43,932 nt of DNA, taken from positions 1 to 43,932 of the forward strand of contig JAXFOY010000004.1 of assembly GCA_034180045.1 (NCBI GenBank). Reading direction: 5' to 3'. Below, in pieces: positions 7,126 through 14,922 of this stretch (its first letter is position 1; each line of letters begins with the position of its first letter). Both the position numbers and the translations under genes were made by a program. This DNA comes from Eubacterium_B sp034180045. Lineage in GTDB: Bacteria; Bacillota; Clostridia; Peptostreptococcales; Anaerovoracaceae. The notes under the pieces are model-generated. The model ran no database searches, was not told the origin of the DNA, and worked only from the letters and a program-made list of their open reading frames with translations.

Positions 7126-8322
7126 ATGTCAAATGTAAATAAATATAAGTTCACTGTGGAAAAACATGCAAGAAAATGGTCACAAATAATTGTGCATTAT
7201 AATAGCGGTAAAGATGGAAAAGCAAAGGTATTAAAAGAAACCGTTGCTGATATTCCAGCAGGGGAAACAGTAATTCGTGATGGTAAGTTGAATGTTCAAA
7301 GGAATGCATATGGTACAACTGTCGAGCTGATTATTTTATCATCTGAAGAAGTAATAAATGAAAAGGCAGCAGAGAAAGAAGCTTTTATAAATAGATGGTG
7401 GGGATATTTTCTTGATAGCTATAAAGAAGGTCGTTTTTATGAAAGAGCAGTTAAAGAACTTCATAAAATAGATTTTCATGATAAGGATGAAGAAATTCAG
7501 GAAATGAAACGCACACTTTTTGTAAACAAATGGTGGGGGTATTTCTTAAATAACTATAATGAAGGGAGATTTTATAACAGGGCAGTTGAAGAACTTCATA
7601 AAATAGATTTTCATGATAAGGATAAAGAAATTGAAAAATGCAGAGAGGAAATAGAAAATATACGATTGAAACGAGAATCTCAGTATAAAAAATTTGCTTT
7701 TGCCGCAGCAAATGGATTTTACGGGAAACCATCAAAAGGAGAGTTGTTTGTTGAAAATAATACGCCTTACGAGGTTATTTCAAGCTATTATCACAAAGAT
7801 GATGGATGGAGCTTTGGGGTTATGTCAGAAGAATGGTATTCTGTAAAAGCCAAAGATATATCTGATACAGAGTATGGTAGGAAATATCTTGAAAAATATT
7901 TAGAGAATAGAAAATGGAATGAATTAAAATCAAGTGCTATGACACAAAAAAATATAGCATATAAATCTCTTGTTAATGAAATTATGAACAATGGAGAAAG
8001 ATACGCAGGCGAGAATATTTCATTAAATAAAATTAAGGGCAACGATATTATAAACACCGTAGATATTTATGGTGGCGGTTATATTATAAGAGTGTCTGAT
8101 GATAAGGTGTGGTATATTGTCGAGAATGGTATGGATGGTGATGATTGGAGTCTAAATAATATTAGTACAGGTGGTGCAGGTGCATACGGATTTTTTGCCG
8201 AATATGATAAAGTGAAAGGAAAAATCGAGGATTACATTAAATCGAAAGAAGAATATGAGAATATAATAAATAACATTGAAAAAAATGCAGAAGAACAGAA
8301 AAAAGATGAGTTTGAACTTTAA
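7126..8322 (+). CDS. Hypothetical protein with internal duplication and C-terminal EFEL tail
   Basis: This 398-residue soluble protein starts at ATG 7126, beyond the terminator. After a beta-rich N-terminal part, a 37-residue unit (7390-7500 and 7525-7635) is present twice, each with W-W-G-Y-F-L, E-G-R-F-Y and the identical H-K-I-D-F-H-D-K-D. The rest is rich in Tyr, Asn and Gly. I do not recognise the family. It ends K-D-E-F-E-L, a variant of the tail found on five other element proteins. No signal peptide or membrane segment is seen. A weak hairpin with seven T follows (about 8335-8362). Its function is unknown; the tail groups it with ArdC, Toprim and the RadC-like protein. Confidence 0.7.
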   Translation: MSNVNKYKFTVEKHARKWSQIIVHYNSGKDGKAKVLKETVADIPAGETVIRDGKLNVQRNAYGTTVELIILSSEEVINEKAAEKEAFINRWWGYFLDSYKEGRFYERAVKELHKIDFHDKDEEIQEMKRTLFVNKWWGYFLNNYNEGRFYNRAVEELHKIDFHDKDKEIEKCREEIENIRLKRESQYKKFAFAAANGFYGKPSKGELFVENNTPYEVISSYYHKDDGWSFGVMSEEWYSVKAKDISDTEYGRKYLEKYLENRKWNELKSSAMTQKNIAYKSLVNEIMNNGERYAGENISLNKIKGNDIINTVDIYGGGYIIRVSDDKVWYIVENGMDGDDWSLNNISTGGAGAYGFFAEYDKVKGKIEDYIKSKEEYENIINNIEKNAEEQKKDEFEL

Positions 8323-8334
8323 ATAGTTAATCAA

Positions 8335-8362
8335 AGGCATTTAAAGTTTTATGCTCTTTTTT
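8335..8362 (+). terminator. Weak hairpin plus T-run
   Basis: GCAT and ATGC with interior A-T pairs form an imperfect stem followed by CTCTTTTTTT, 13 bases after the stop of the preceding gene. Confidence 0.4.
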
Positions 8363-8392
8363 TATATATAAATTTGGGAGAGGAGATAAAAA

Positions 8393-8419
8393 ATGAAAAG
8401 ATATGTAATACCGCCATAG
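8393..8419 (+). CDS. Possible eight-residue leader peptide MKRYVIPP
   Basis: A strong ribosome site (GGGAGAGGAG) is placed seven bases before ATG 8393. The frame reads M-K-R-Y-V-I-P-P and stops at TAG 8417-8419. The adhesin gene begins 60 bases later. A short ORF with an excellent ribosome site that ends Pro-Pro-stop could pause ribosomes and regulate the adhesin. Equally, it could be the remnant of a longer gene. No terminator-antiterminator pair is obvious after it. Confidence 0.3.
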   Translation: MKRYVIPP

Positions 8420-8478
8420 GAAGCAGACAGTAGATCAGTTATTACTAAGAATTAATATTAATAAGGGAATAATTTAAC

Positions 8479-11361
8479 ATGTTAAAAAAACTAAAACTAC
8501 GTCAAATTTTAATAAGCACTATAGTTGCAATAATGGTGCTTATACCCGCAGTTGTAAATGCCGATACTGCGAATGTTAATGTGAGCGGAAGTACCGGCGG
8601 AAGCTTTACATTTGAATGGACATACGGTTCATACTTTTCGCCGGTAGGCGTACCATCACAAGGCAACCTAAATTTACATAGTGCGAGCGATTTTAGCGGT
8701 AATGTGTTTTGCATGAATCCATATGCCGCTTTTTACGGGGGAATAAAGACAGTATTACCAATTAGAAGCTACTATACTAATTTATCGCAGTATGATGTTA
8801 ATTACCTTGCAGCAGGTGTAGACTACATACTAAACCGTGCAGGAATAGGGGCTTATGCTACAAAAAACGCTATAGCACAGGTTTGGATATGGACATATGT
8901 ATCGGGCAAGACTACTGTAAATATTACATCATATAACTATACCGGCACAGGATCAGAACTTTTTGCGGGAGTCAAAGTACAAGCGGATAATTGGGCAGCT
9001 GCAAATGCGGCTACTTGTACAGGAGCAGGGTATGTTTATGTAGGTGCTAATGATGGGCTGAGTATGGATCACAGTAAAGGTCAAGTATCAGCAAGATTTA
9101 CAGTAAGTTATGGTGGGTATTTAACCCTAACAAAAGTTACAGCAAGTAATTCTGAACTTGTAAAACTTTGCCCTGAAAACTATTCGCTTGAAGGTGCTAC
9201 ATATAGAATTTCAGCAAGCCCCGATTTTAGCAACAATGCAGGGGAACTTGTGGTTAATGCTGACGGTACAGCAAATACAATATATATTCCTCAAGCAGGC
9301 AGATACTACGCAAAGGAGATTGTAGCTCCAAAAGGATATAAGTTAGATTCTAGGATATATGAGATTGATGTTGTTTCCGGACAGACTGCAACATTAAGGG
9401 TTTCTGACGAACCGCTTTTTGACCCATTAACTCTAAAGGTACAAAAAAAAGCAGCTGAAGGAGTAGATAAAAACCTTAGTCTTGAGGGAGCTGAGTATAC
9501 AGTTAAATATTACAAAGAATACATAACAGAAGAACAAGCTAAAACTGCAACACCATTTAGAACTTGGATATTTGCTACTAAAACAGATTCTAAAGGTAAT
9601 ACATATTTTCAATATAATGATAAATGGAAAGTCGGAGGTGACGAACTGTTCAAATTAGAAAATGGTATACCTGTCGGATTATTAGGCACATATACTGTAG
9701 AAGAAACAAAAGCACCGCGAGGATTTGCTAGAACCGAAGGTATTATTTCACTACAGCATGTAAAAGTTGGCAACACCTTTGATACAGTAACAGTACTTAA
9801 AGATGTAGTAGATACTGAAAAAGAGCAGACAGTATCTATTGAAATAAACAAGAAGGATGCTGAGACAGGCGAAAATAAGCCGCAAGGAAAAGAGCTTGGC
9901 GGAAGCCTTGCAGGTGCCAAATACGATGTGTTTTATTATGATGCCTTAACTAATGAGATGGTAAAGGCAGGAACTATAACAACAGATGAAAAGGGATACG
10001 GTAAACTTCAAGGGCTTAAGCCTCGTATATACAAAGTCGTTGAGACAATAGCTTCAGCAGGATATCTTGTAGATAAGACTGAAAAAGAAATTAAGGCAGG
10101 AATTAAAGAACCTAATACAGCTAATTTTAACTATGTTGTAGAAAGTCTTGAAAAGCCTATTACAGTAGAAGTTGAAAAAACAGGACTTAATGAGCAGGGC
10201 GTTAAAAGTAAAATAGCAGGTGCAAAGTTGCAGCTCAAGAAGGCTGATGGTACAGCACTATCTACTTGGACTACAGAAAAGGATAAAAGCCGTATTTTTA
10301 AGGGGCTTCCAAAAGGCAACTATATCTTACATGAGGTAGAAGCTCCAAAGGGTTATGCAAAGGCAGCTGATATAACTTTTGAAGTTAGTGAAACTGAGGA
10401 CGTGCAAAAAGTAAGCATGCACGATGATCACACAAAGGTTAAAATATCAAAGCAAGATATAACAACGGGAAAAGAACTTCCCGGAGCTGAGCTTGAAATA
10501 GTTGATGAACATGGAAATACTTATGATAAGTGGATATCAACAGATAAGCCTCATTTCATCGAACGTATGCCGGTTGGCAAGTATATACTTAAGGAAAAAG
10601 TACATCCGGATGGATATCTATTTGCAAGTGAGATTCAATTTGAGGTAAAAGAAACAGGTGAAGTGCAGACAGTTACTATGAAGGATGACTATACAAAAAT
10701 TGATATATCAAAGCAGGATATCACAAACGGTAAAGAACTACCGGGGGCTAAGCTTAAGGTAGTGGATCAGGACGGTAAAACAGTTGATGAATGGACATCA
10801 GGAAGTGAACCACATAGAATAAACCGTTTAAAGACAGGAAAGTATACCCTCATCGAAGAGCTTGCTCCAAAGGGTTATGTGACAGCAACAAATATAACAT
10901 TTGAAGTTAAGGAAACAGGTGAAGTTCAGAAAGTCGTTATGAAAGATGATATTACAAGGACAGAGTTTACTAAAACTGATGCCAAGACGGGTAAGCTTCT
11001 TGTAGGTGCTACTATGCAGATACTTGATGATAAGGGAAAGGTAGTAAAAGAGTGGGTATCTGAAGATAAGCCTACTAAGTTTGAAAAACTTCCGGTTGGC
11101 AAGTATACACTACATGAAGCAAAGGCTCCTTTAAGATATGATCTTGCACCTGACATATCTTTTGAAGTGAAAGACACCGCAGACGTGCAAAGCTATACTA
11201 TGGCGGATAAAGTGAAGATTGGTAAAATTATTATAGATGATAAATTTAGGCTAGGAGTTAATACTGGCGATTTCAGCTATTTTTATATGTATATCATGGT
11301 TCTTATTGCTGCGGCATCTATTTTTGTAACAGCTAAACTTTACCAAAGAAACAATAAATAA
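8479..11361 (+). CDS. Thioester-domain, Cna-B repeat surface adhesin
   Basis: This 960-residue protein has a signal peptide (residues 1 to about 28). An N-terminal thioester-type domain follows: Cys78 in F-C-M-N-P-Y and Gln134 in A-I-A-Q-V-W-I-W are placed as in TQXA-type adhesins, which bind host or cell surface targets covalently. About eight Cna-B/SpaA-type beta domains come next, including near-identical tandem units with K-x-I-S-K-Q-D-I and L-P-G-A and P-K-G-Y motifs. Such domains are usually stabilised by Lys-Asn isopeptide bonds. The C-terminus has a hydrophobic anchor and basic tail. A V-N-T-G-D near residue 929 stands in place of LPXTG, so a non-class-A sortase may act. On a conjugative element it may promote mating contact, as known for pCF10-type adhesins. 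Confidence 0.9.
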   Translation: MLKKLKLRQILISTIVAIMVLIPAVVNADTANVNVSGSTGGSFTFEWTYGSYFSPVGVPSQGNLNLHSASDFSGNVFCMNPYAAFYGGIKTVLPIRSYYTNLSQYDVNYLAAGVDYILNRAGIGAYATKNAIAQVWIWTYVSGKTTVNITSYNYTGTGSELFAGVKVQADNWAAANAATCTGAGYVYVGANDGLSMDHSKGQVSARFTVSYGGYLTLTKVTASNSELVKLCPENYSLEGATYRISASPDFSNNAGELVVNADGTANTIYIPQAGRYYAKEIVAPKGYKLDSRIYEIDVVSGQTATLRVSDEPLFDPLTLKVQKKAAEGVDKNLSLEGAEYTVKYYKEYITEEQAKTATPFRTWIFATKTDSKGNTYFQYNDKWKVGGDELFKLENGIPVGLLGTYTVEETKAPRGFARTEGIISLQHVKVGNTFDTVTVLKDVVDTEKEQTVSIEINKKDAETGENKPQGKELGGSLAGAKYDVFYYDALTNEMVKAGTITTDEKGYGKLQGLKPRIYKVVETIASAGYLVDKTEKEIKAGIKEPNTANFNYVVESLEKPITVEVEKTGLNEQGVKSKIAGAKLQLKKADGTALSTWTTEKDKSRIFKGLPKGNYILHEVEAPKGYAKAADITFEVSETEDVQKVSMHDDHTKVKISKQDITTGKELPGAELEIVDEHGNTYDKWISTDKPHFIERMPVGKYILKEKVHPDGYLFASEIQFEVKETGEVQTVTMKDDYTKIDISKQDITNGKELPGAKLKVVDQDGKTVDEWTSGSEPHRINRLKTGKYTLIEELAPKGYVTATNITFEVKETGEVQKVVMKDDITRTEFTKTDAKTGKLLVGATMQILDDKGKVVKEWVSEDKPTKFEKLPVGKYTLHEAKAPLRYDLAPDISFEVKDTADVQSYTMADKVKIGKIIIDDKFRLGVNTGDFSYFYMYIMVLIAAASIFVTAKLYQRNNK

Positions 11362-11368
11362 AATTAAC

Positions 11369-11402
11369 ACATGGCAGGGGCATTGTCCCTGCCATGTATT
11401 AT
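11369..11402 (+). terminator. Hairpin between adhesin and ssb
   Basis: ACATGGCAGGG and CCCTGCCATGT form a perfect 11-bp stem with a seven-base loop, then TATTATAAAG. It is a terminator with a weak T-run, or a processing hairpin. It contains the ATG at 11394, which therefore is not a likely start for ssb. Confidence 0.65.
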
Positions 11403-11420
11403 AAAGAAAGGAAATATCTA

Positions 11421-11762
11421 TTGAATAAGATAATATTTATCGGGAGATTAACAAAAGACCCTACCTTTAGGCAGGGCGACACTACAGCTATTGCAAATTT
11501 TTCAATCGCTATCGATAGACAGATTAAAGCAGGAGAAGAAAAGCAAGCGGATTTTCCAAGGATTACCGTTTTCGGAAAACAGGCGGAGAATGCTGAGAAA
11601 TATCTCAAGAAAGGACAGCTTGTATGTGTGGAAGGTAGCGTAAGAACCGGGCAGTTTGAAAATAAGAAAGGTGAAAGGGTATATACAACAGACTTTATCG
11701 CTGATAAGGTTGAATATTTATCTTGGAAAGAAGATAAGGAAGATAAGGAGATAAAGTCATAG
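11421..11762 (+). CDS. ssb: Single-stranded DNA-binding protein, short, without acidic tip
   Basis: This 113-residue protein is an OB-fold SSB: it opens M-N-K-I-I-F-I-G-R-L-T-K-D-P and continues with A-N-F-S-I-A-I-D-R, F-P-R-I-T-V-F-G-K-Q-A-E and G-Q-L-V-C-V-E-G-S-V-R-T. TTG 11421 is chosen because AAAGGAAA lies eight bases upstream and the only upstream ATG is buried in a hairpin. Bacterial SSBs normally end D-D-D-I-P-F, which recruits partners. This one ends K-E-D-K-E-D-K-E-I-K-S with no terminal Phe. It probably coats the transferred strand. Confidence 0.93.
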   Translation: MNKIIFIGRLTKDPTFRQGDTTAIANFSIAIDRQIKAGEEKQADFPRITVFGKQAENAEKYLKKGQLVCVEGSVRTGQFENKKGERVYTTDFIADKVEYLSWKEDKEDKEIKS

Positions 11763-11819
11763 TAACTACCTTTACAAATTAATAACATTTCCATGAAATT
11801 TTAGAAGATGTTGTATATG

Positions 11820-11884
11820 CAAGGCTTATAAAACACGCTTAAATCGAGTTTTAGAGCCTTCTTTTTATGCGAAAGGAGATTTGA
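11820..11884 (+). promoter_or_regulatory. Dispersed leader repeat, copy 1
   Basis: AAGGCT and AGCCTT close a hairpin with inner AAAAC and GTTTT pairs. CTTTTTATGCGAAAGGAG follows, whose AAGGAG is the ribosome site of the next ORF (ATG 11885). Three more copies lie at 21095-21160, 22264-22322 and 25498-25563. The hairpin plus T-run looks like a terminator placed right on top of a ribosome site. Confidence 0.8.
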
Positions 11885-11995
11885 ATGAATATAGTTATAA
11901 AAGACTTAAAGGAGCTTAAAACTATAGTGGAAAATATGGAAGAAAATGAAGTTATAAGCTTGGATTTAGGTGGTATCGATGGAAGAAAAGAATAA
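11885..11995 (+). CDS. Small acidic ORF coupled to the RadC-like gene
   Basis: The ORF has 36 residues and an excellent AAGGAG site supplied by leader copy 1. It reads M-N-I-V-I-K-D-L-K-E-L-K and ends L-G-G-I-D-G-R-K-E, with many Glu and Asp in between. The next gene starts inside it (ATG 11979), giving a 17-base overlap. A similar arrangement (leader, 35-residue acidic ORF, overlapping tagged gene) is seen at 22323. It may be a real small protein or a translational coupling device. Confidence 0.6.
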   Translation: MNIVIKDLKELKTIVENMEENEVISLDLGGIDGRKE

Positions 11996-12974
11996 GCTTA
12001 ATGTAGTTAGGGTTAGGCTTGCACCTGATATGCCGCTATATAGCGATAAATCAGTAGATTCAGTAAAGGCTGCCATAGAAATTCTTAAAAAAGAGCTAAG
12101 CACATATGATAGAGAGGTTTTTGGAATATTAAATATAAATACGGCAGGTAAGCCTATAAATTTTAACATTGTAAGCATAGGAACTCTATCAGCCTCTCTT
12201 GTACATCCAAGGGAAACCTTTAAGGCAAGCATTTTATCAAATGCAAATTCATTTATTGCTATCCATAATCACCCGAGTGGAATTGCAGAGCCAAGCTTTG
12301 AGGATTTAGCACTAACAAAGAGGCTTTATGATGCCGGAAAGCTTTTAGGTATAAAAATGATAGATCATATTATAGTTGGAAATGATGAGGTTTTCAGCTT
12401 TGCAGAGCATGATATTTTAGGAGTAAGTGTAGATCAAGCCGAAAAAATTATAGGCGTAAGAGAAGAACCTTTAGAATATAACAAAGACGTTTTTAGAAAT
12501 AAGAATGGCAGCATATATGCTGTAATTGCAAGCAACAATAAGGATGCGCTACTTAAAAATCAAAGGACAGGAGATTATGTTATAGCTTGTGATTTAGATA
12601 GAGATTCCGGTGAATGGGAACACGGTATTTACTATGGTAATACACCTGATCAGCTTGCTTTTGCATCGTTAGAGTTCAACGAAAGGTGTGAAGTAAATCC
12701 AAATTTTGGAGAGAAAGTCTTTGAAATACTTAGATATGAAGAAATCTTTAACGGACTAATGAGCATTGAATTTAATCAGTGGAATAAACTTGAAGAGAAA
12801 AGCAAAGAACGTATATACCAAGATTTTTTCTCAGATGACAATATGATGCTGATAGATCAAAGTTTGTTTGATAAAGTGGAATCAAGTATTGATAAAGAAC
12901 TTAAAATGAGAAATGTGGTTAATGAAGCATTAAACAAAAATATTATGGAAAGAGGTGATGATTTTGAGTTTTGA
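11979..12974 (+). CDS. RadC-like JAB/JAMM domain protein with C-terminal extension and DFEF tail
   Basis: This 331-residue protein carries an intact JAMM metalloprotease-type motif, H96-N-H98-P-S-G followed by P-S-F-E-D109, in a RadC-like domain (residues 1 to about 150). A 180-residue extension with aromatic and acidic residues follows. RadC-like proteins are common on mobile elements; their biochemical role is unsettled. ATG 11979 is chosen for the GGTGG site just upstream; GTG 11970 has none. The protein ends G-D-D-F-E-F, the tail shared within the element, and its stop region overlaps the next gene's start. It is controlled by leader copy 1. Confidence 0.85.
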   Translation: MEEKNKLNVVRVRLAPDMPLYSDKSVDSVKAAIEILKKELSTYDREVFGILNINTAGKPINFNIVSIGTLSASLVHPRETFKASILSNANSFIAIHNHPSGIAEPSFEDLALTKRLYDAGKLLGIKMIDHIIVGNDEVFSFAEHDILGVSVDQAEKIIGVREEPLEYNKDVFRNKNGSIYAVIASNNKDALLKNQRTGDYVIACDLDRDSGEWEHGIYYGNTPDQLAFASLEFNERCEVNPNFGEKVFEILRYEEIFNGLMSIEFNQWNKLEEKSKERIYQDFFSDDNMMLIDQSLFDKVESSIDKELKMRNVVNEALNKNIMERGDDFEF

Positions 12975-13620
12975 AAAGAACGTAAACATAGATAGTAAAC
13001 AGCAGTTTAATTCGGGACAGATGGAGCAAATTAGGCTTGGGCTTAAGGATAAGCTAGATGTTAGCAAGTTTGCTGATCCTAAGTTTGATGAGGGGGAAAT
13101 GAATGAAATTAGACTTGGGCTTAAGGATAACTTAGATGTTAGCAAGTTTGCTGATCCTAAGTTTAATTGGGAGCAAATGCAAGAAATTAGGCTTGGGCTT
13201 AAGGATAAGCTGGATGTTAGCAAGTGTGCTAATCCTAAATTTAATTACATGCAGATGGAGGAGATTAGACTTGGGCTTAAGGATAACTTAGATGTTAGTT
13301 TGTTCGCTGATCCTAAGTTTAATTGCTGGCAGATGTATCAGATAAGGATGGGACTCAGGGATAACTTAGATGTTAGTCTGTTCGCTGATTCTAAGTTTAA
13401 TTGCTGGCAGATGTATCAGATAAGGATGGGACTCAGGGATAACTTAGATGTTAGTTTGTTTGCTGAGCCTAAGTTTGATGATGCGCAAATGCAAGAGATT
13501 AGGCTTGGGCTTATGTATAACCTGGATGTTAGCAAATTTGATGAGCCTAAGTTTAATTACTTGCAGATGGAGGAGATTAGGCTTGGACTTAAGGATAAGA
13601 AAAAAGAAATGGAATTTTAG
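12964..13620 (+). CDS. 26-residue tandem-repeat protein with EMEF tail
   Basis: TTG 12964 is preferred because GAGG lies eight bases upstream; ATG 12958 is in frame but touches that ribosome site. The 218-residue protein consists of eight copies of a 26-residue unit starting every 78 bases at 13021, 13099, 13177, 13255, 13333, 13411, 13489 and 13567. The consensus is M-x-E-I-R-L-G-L-K-D-x-L-D-V-S-x-F-A-D-P-K-F. Units five and six are almost identical in DNA, a recent duplication. Each unit probably forms a helical pair, giving a solenoid suited to protein binding. It ends K-K-E-M-E-F. Similar repeats occur in other Firmicutes mobile elements as I recall; no function is known to me. Confidence 0.8.
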   Translation: MSFEKNVNIDSKQQFNSGQMEQIRLGLKDKLDVSKFADPKFDEGEMNEIRLGLKDNLDVSKFADPKFNWEQMQEIRLGLKDKLDVSKCANPKFNYMQMEEIRLGLKDNLDVSLFADPKFNCWQMYQIRMGLRDNLDVSLFADSKFNCWQMYQIRMGLRDNLDVSLFAEPKFDDAQMQEIRLGLMYNLDVSKFDEPKFNYLQMEEIRLGLKDKKKEMEF

Positions 13621-13648
13621 TCATTTGAAAGGAAAGAAAGGATGTAAA

Positions 13649-14620
13649 ATGGGGAAAATGAAAAAGGCAGCGTGCTTTGTACTTATAACAATGGTTGTTA
13701 TATCGCAAGCTTTGCCAAGTTACGCAGCTGAAAATGACGAGGGGAAAATCATAAGAAGCTATACTTACACGGCAGCGACAAAAAATGAAAAAAGTGAGTG
13801 TATAAAGGATAGTATTACAAAGGGTGGCGATAAGTATGTGCTTAAAGACATCGAATATAAGGCGGAGAGTCTATCGCTTAAGCAGTCGGTTTCTCTAAAG
13901 GATGTTAAGGAGCTAAAAAAGAGCATTAAATCTAAGGTTGACGGTAAAGACTATACTTTTGCGGCAAGCGATGACATCAGATGGGAAAAAAAAGCTGAAA
14001 GAAAAACACTTACAGATAGTATCGAGTATCGGCAAAAAGAAGAAGTGCCGCAAACTGTAACAAAGGAAAGCTATACCTTAAGCTTACAAAATATAGAAGA
14101 AAAGAGCAGAACGGAAAGTTTTACCGCACCTGCTCTTTTTATTTCCTACGCTGAAGATGCAAGTGAGTACATCTTTAACGGGAAAAAAATATCTATAAAA
14201 GATGAGCCTGTTTGGACAGGATATGAAGCTGATGTTGCCGCATATCTTGGCGTAAACGGTGCAAGCTATGCCATTACGGGAGCAAGCTTTACAAGCGCAA
14301 ATACCTACTCCGAAAGCGCGGACGGACATTTTGAGCGTACCGCAATATTTACCGGGACAAGACGGATACCGTATTACCTAGCGACCTTTAGCTATGAGGG
14401 TGAGGATAAGGAAAGCACCACATATAACGCGGATGTAAGCTATATAGCTAAAGACGGCTTTAAGGTTACAGCTAAGGCGATATATGAAAAAGAGGGTGTC
14501 CCCCTATATAAAAAAGTCATAACATTTGGCGGCGGAATATTGCTTATATGTATTGCAACTGCAATAGTGATATATATGGCAAAAAGAAAGACAAAAAATG
14601 AATCTAAAGAAGTTAAATAA
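13649..14620 (+). CDS. Secreted, C-terminally anchored protein of the transfer module
   Basis: This 323-residue protein starts at ATG 13649 after GGAAAGAAAGGATG; a longer frame from 13448 only runs inside the repeat gene. A signal peptide (M-G-K-M-K-K-A-A-C-F, hydrophobic core, cleavage after S-Y-A-A) is followed by a Lys/Glu/Thr-rich extracellular part, a single membrane segment near residues 292-312, and a short basic tail. I do not recognise the family. It stands immediately before the VirB2-like gene, so it is likely a surface component of the mating channel. Confidence 0.75.
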   Translation: MGKMKKAACFVLITMVVISQALPSYAAENDEGKIIRSYTYTAATKNEKSECIKDSITKGGDKYVLKDIEYKAESLSLKQSVSLKDVKELKKSIKSKVDGKDYTFAASDDIRWEKKAERKTLTDSIEYRQKEEVPQTVTKESYTLSLQNIEEKSRTESFTAPALFISYAEDASEYIFNGKKISIKDEPVWTGYEADVAAYLGVNGASYAITGASFTSANTYSESADGHFERTAIFTGTRRIPYYLATFSYEGEDKESTTYNADVSYIAKDGFKVTAKAIYEKEGVPLYKKVITFGGGILLICIATAIVIYMAKRKTKNESKEVK

Positions 14621-14646
14621 TGTGATGATGAAAGGAAATAGAAAAA

Positions 14647-14871
14647 ATGCAAGGATTAGTAAATGGAATATATAAAATAACTAGTGACCTACAACCTGTA
14701 ACGCTCGCAGTATTAATACTCATGCTTGCGATTGCCGGTATAACTACAATCATAGGTGGCGAAGAGAGCAGAGGTTTTATCAAGGATAAGTTCAAGTATA
14801 TTATACTGGGCTCTGCGATTGCCTTTGGAGCAATGGCAATAGGCAAAGAAATTGCAGCATGGTTTATGTAA
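14647..14871 (+). CDS. VirB2/TrbC-like small membrane protein
   Basis: This 74-residue protein has two hydrophobic segments (about residues 19-37 and 51-70) separated by a short charged loop G-G-E-E-S-R-G-F-I-K-D-K-F. This size and layout fit the VirB2/TrbC pilin-like subunits found ahead of VirB4 in Gram-positive type IV secretion operons. There is no obvious cleavable signal. Sequence alone does not prove pilus formation. Confidence 0.6.
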   Translation: MQGLVNGIYKITSDLQPVTLAVLILMLAIAGITTIIGGEESRGFIKDKFKYIILGSAIAFGAMAIGKEIAAWFM

Positions 14872-14878
14872 ATTTATT

Positions 14879-14900
14879 GGGGATAGCTTTTGTTATCCCC
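14879..14900 (+). repeat. Hairpin in the virB2-virB4 gap
   Basis: GGGGATA and TATCCCC pair around eight bases (GCTTTTGT), between the VirB2-like stop and the VirB4 ribosome site. It has no T-run, so it is more likely an mRNA stability or processing element than a terminator. Confidence 0.55.
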
Positions 14901-14922
14901 ATACATTTTGAAGGTGAAAAAT

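Noticed and set aside
10900..11361. LPXTG sorting signal on the adhesin
   Set aside because: No LPXTG is present; V-N-T-G-D is the closest element before the membrane segment.
12964..13620. CRISPR-like array
   Set aside because: The 78-base periodicity is coding, contiguous and without spacers.
13448..13648. Upstream extension of the signal-peptide protein
   Set aside because: It is only the alternate frame of the 26-residue repeats; the ATG at 13649 has a ribosome site and starts a proper signal peptide.
14890..14922. Upstream extension of the VirB4-like protein
   Set aside because: It reads through the hairpin at 14879-14900, and ATG 14923 has the ribosome site.
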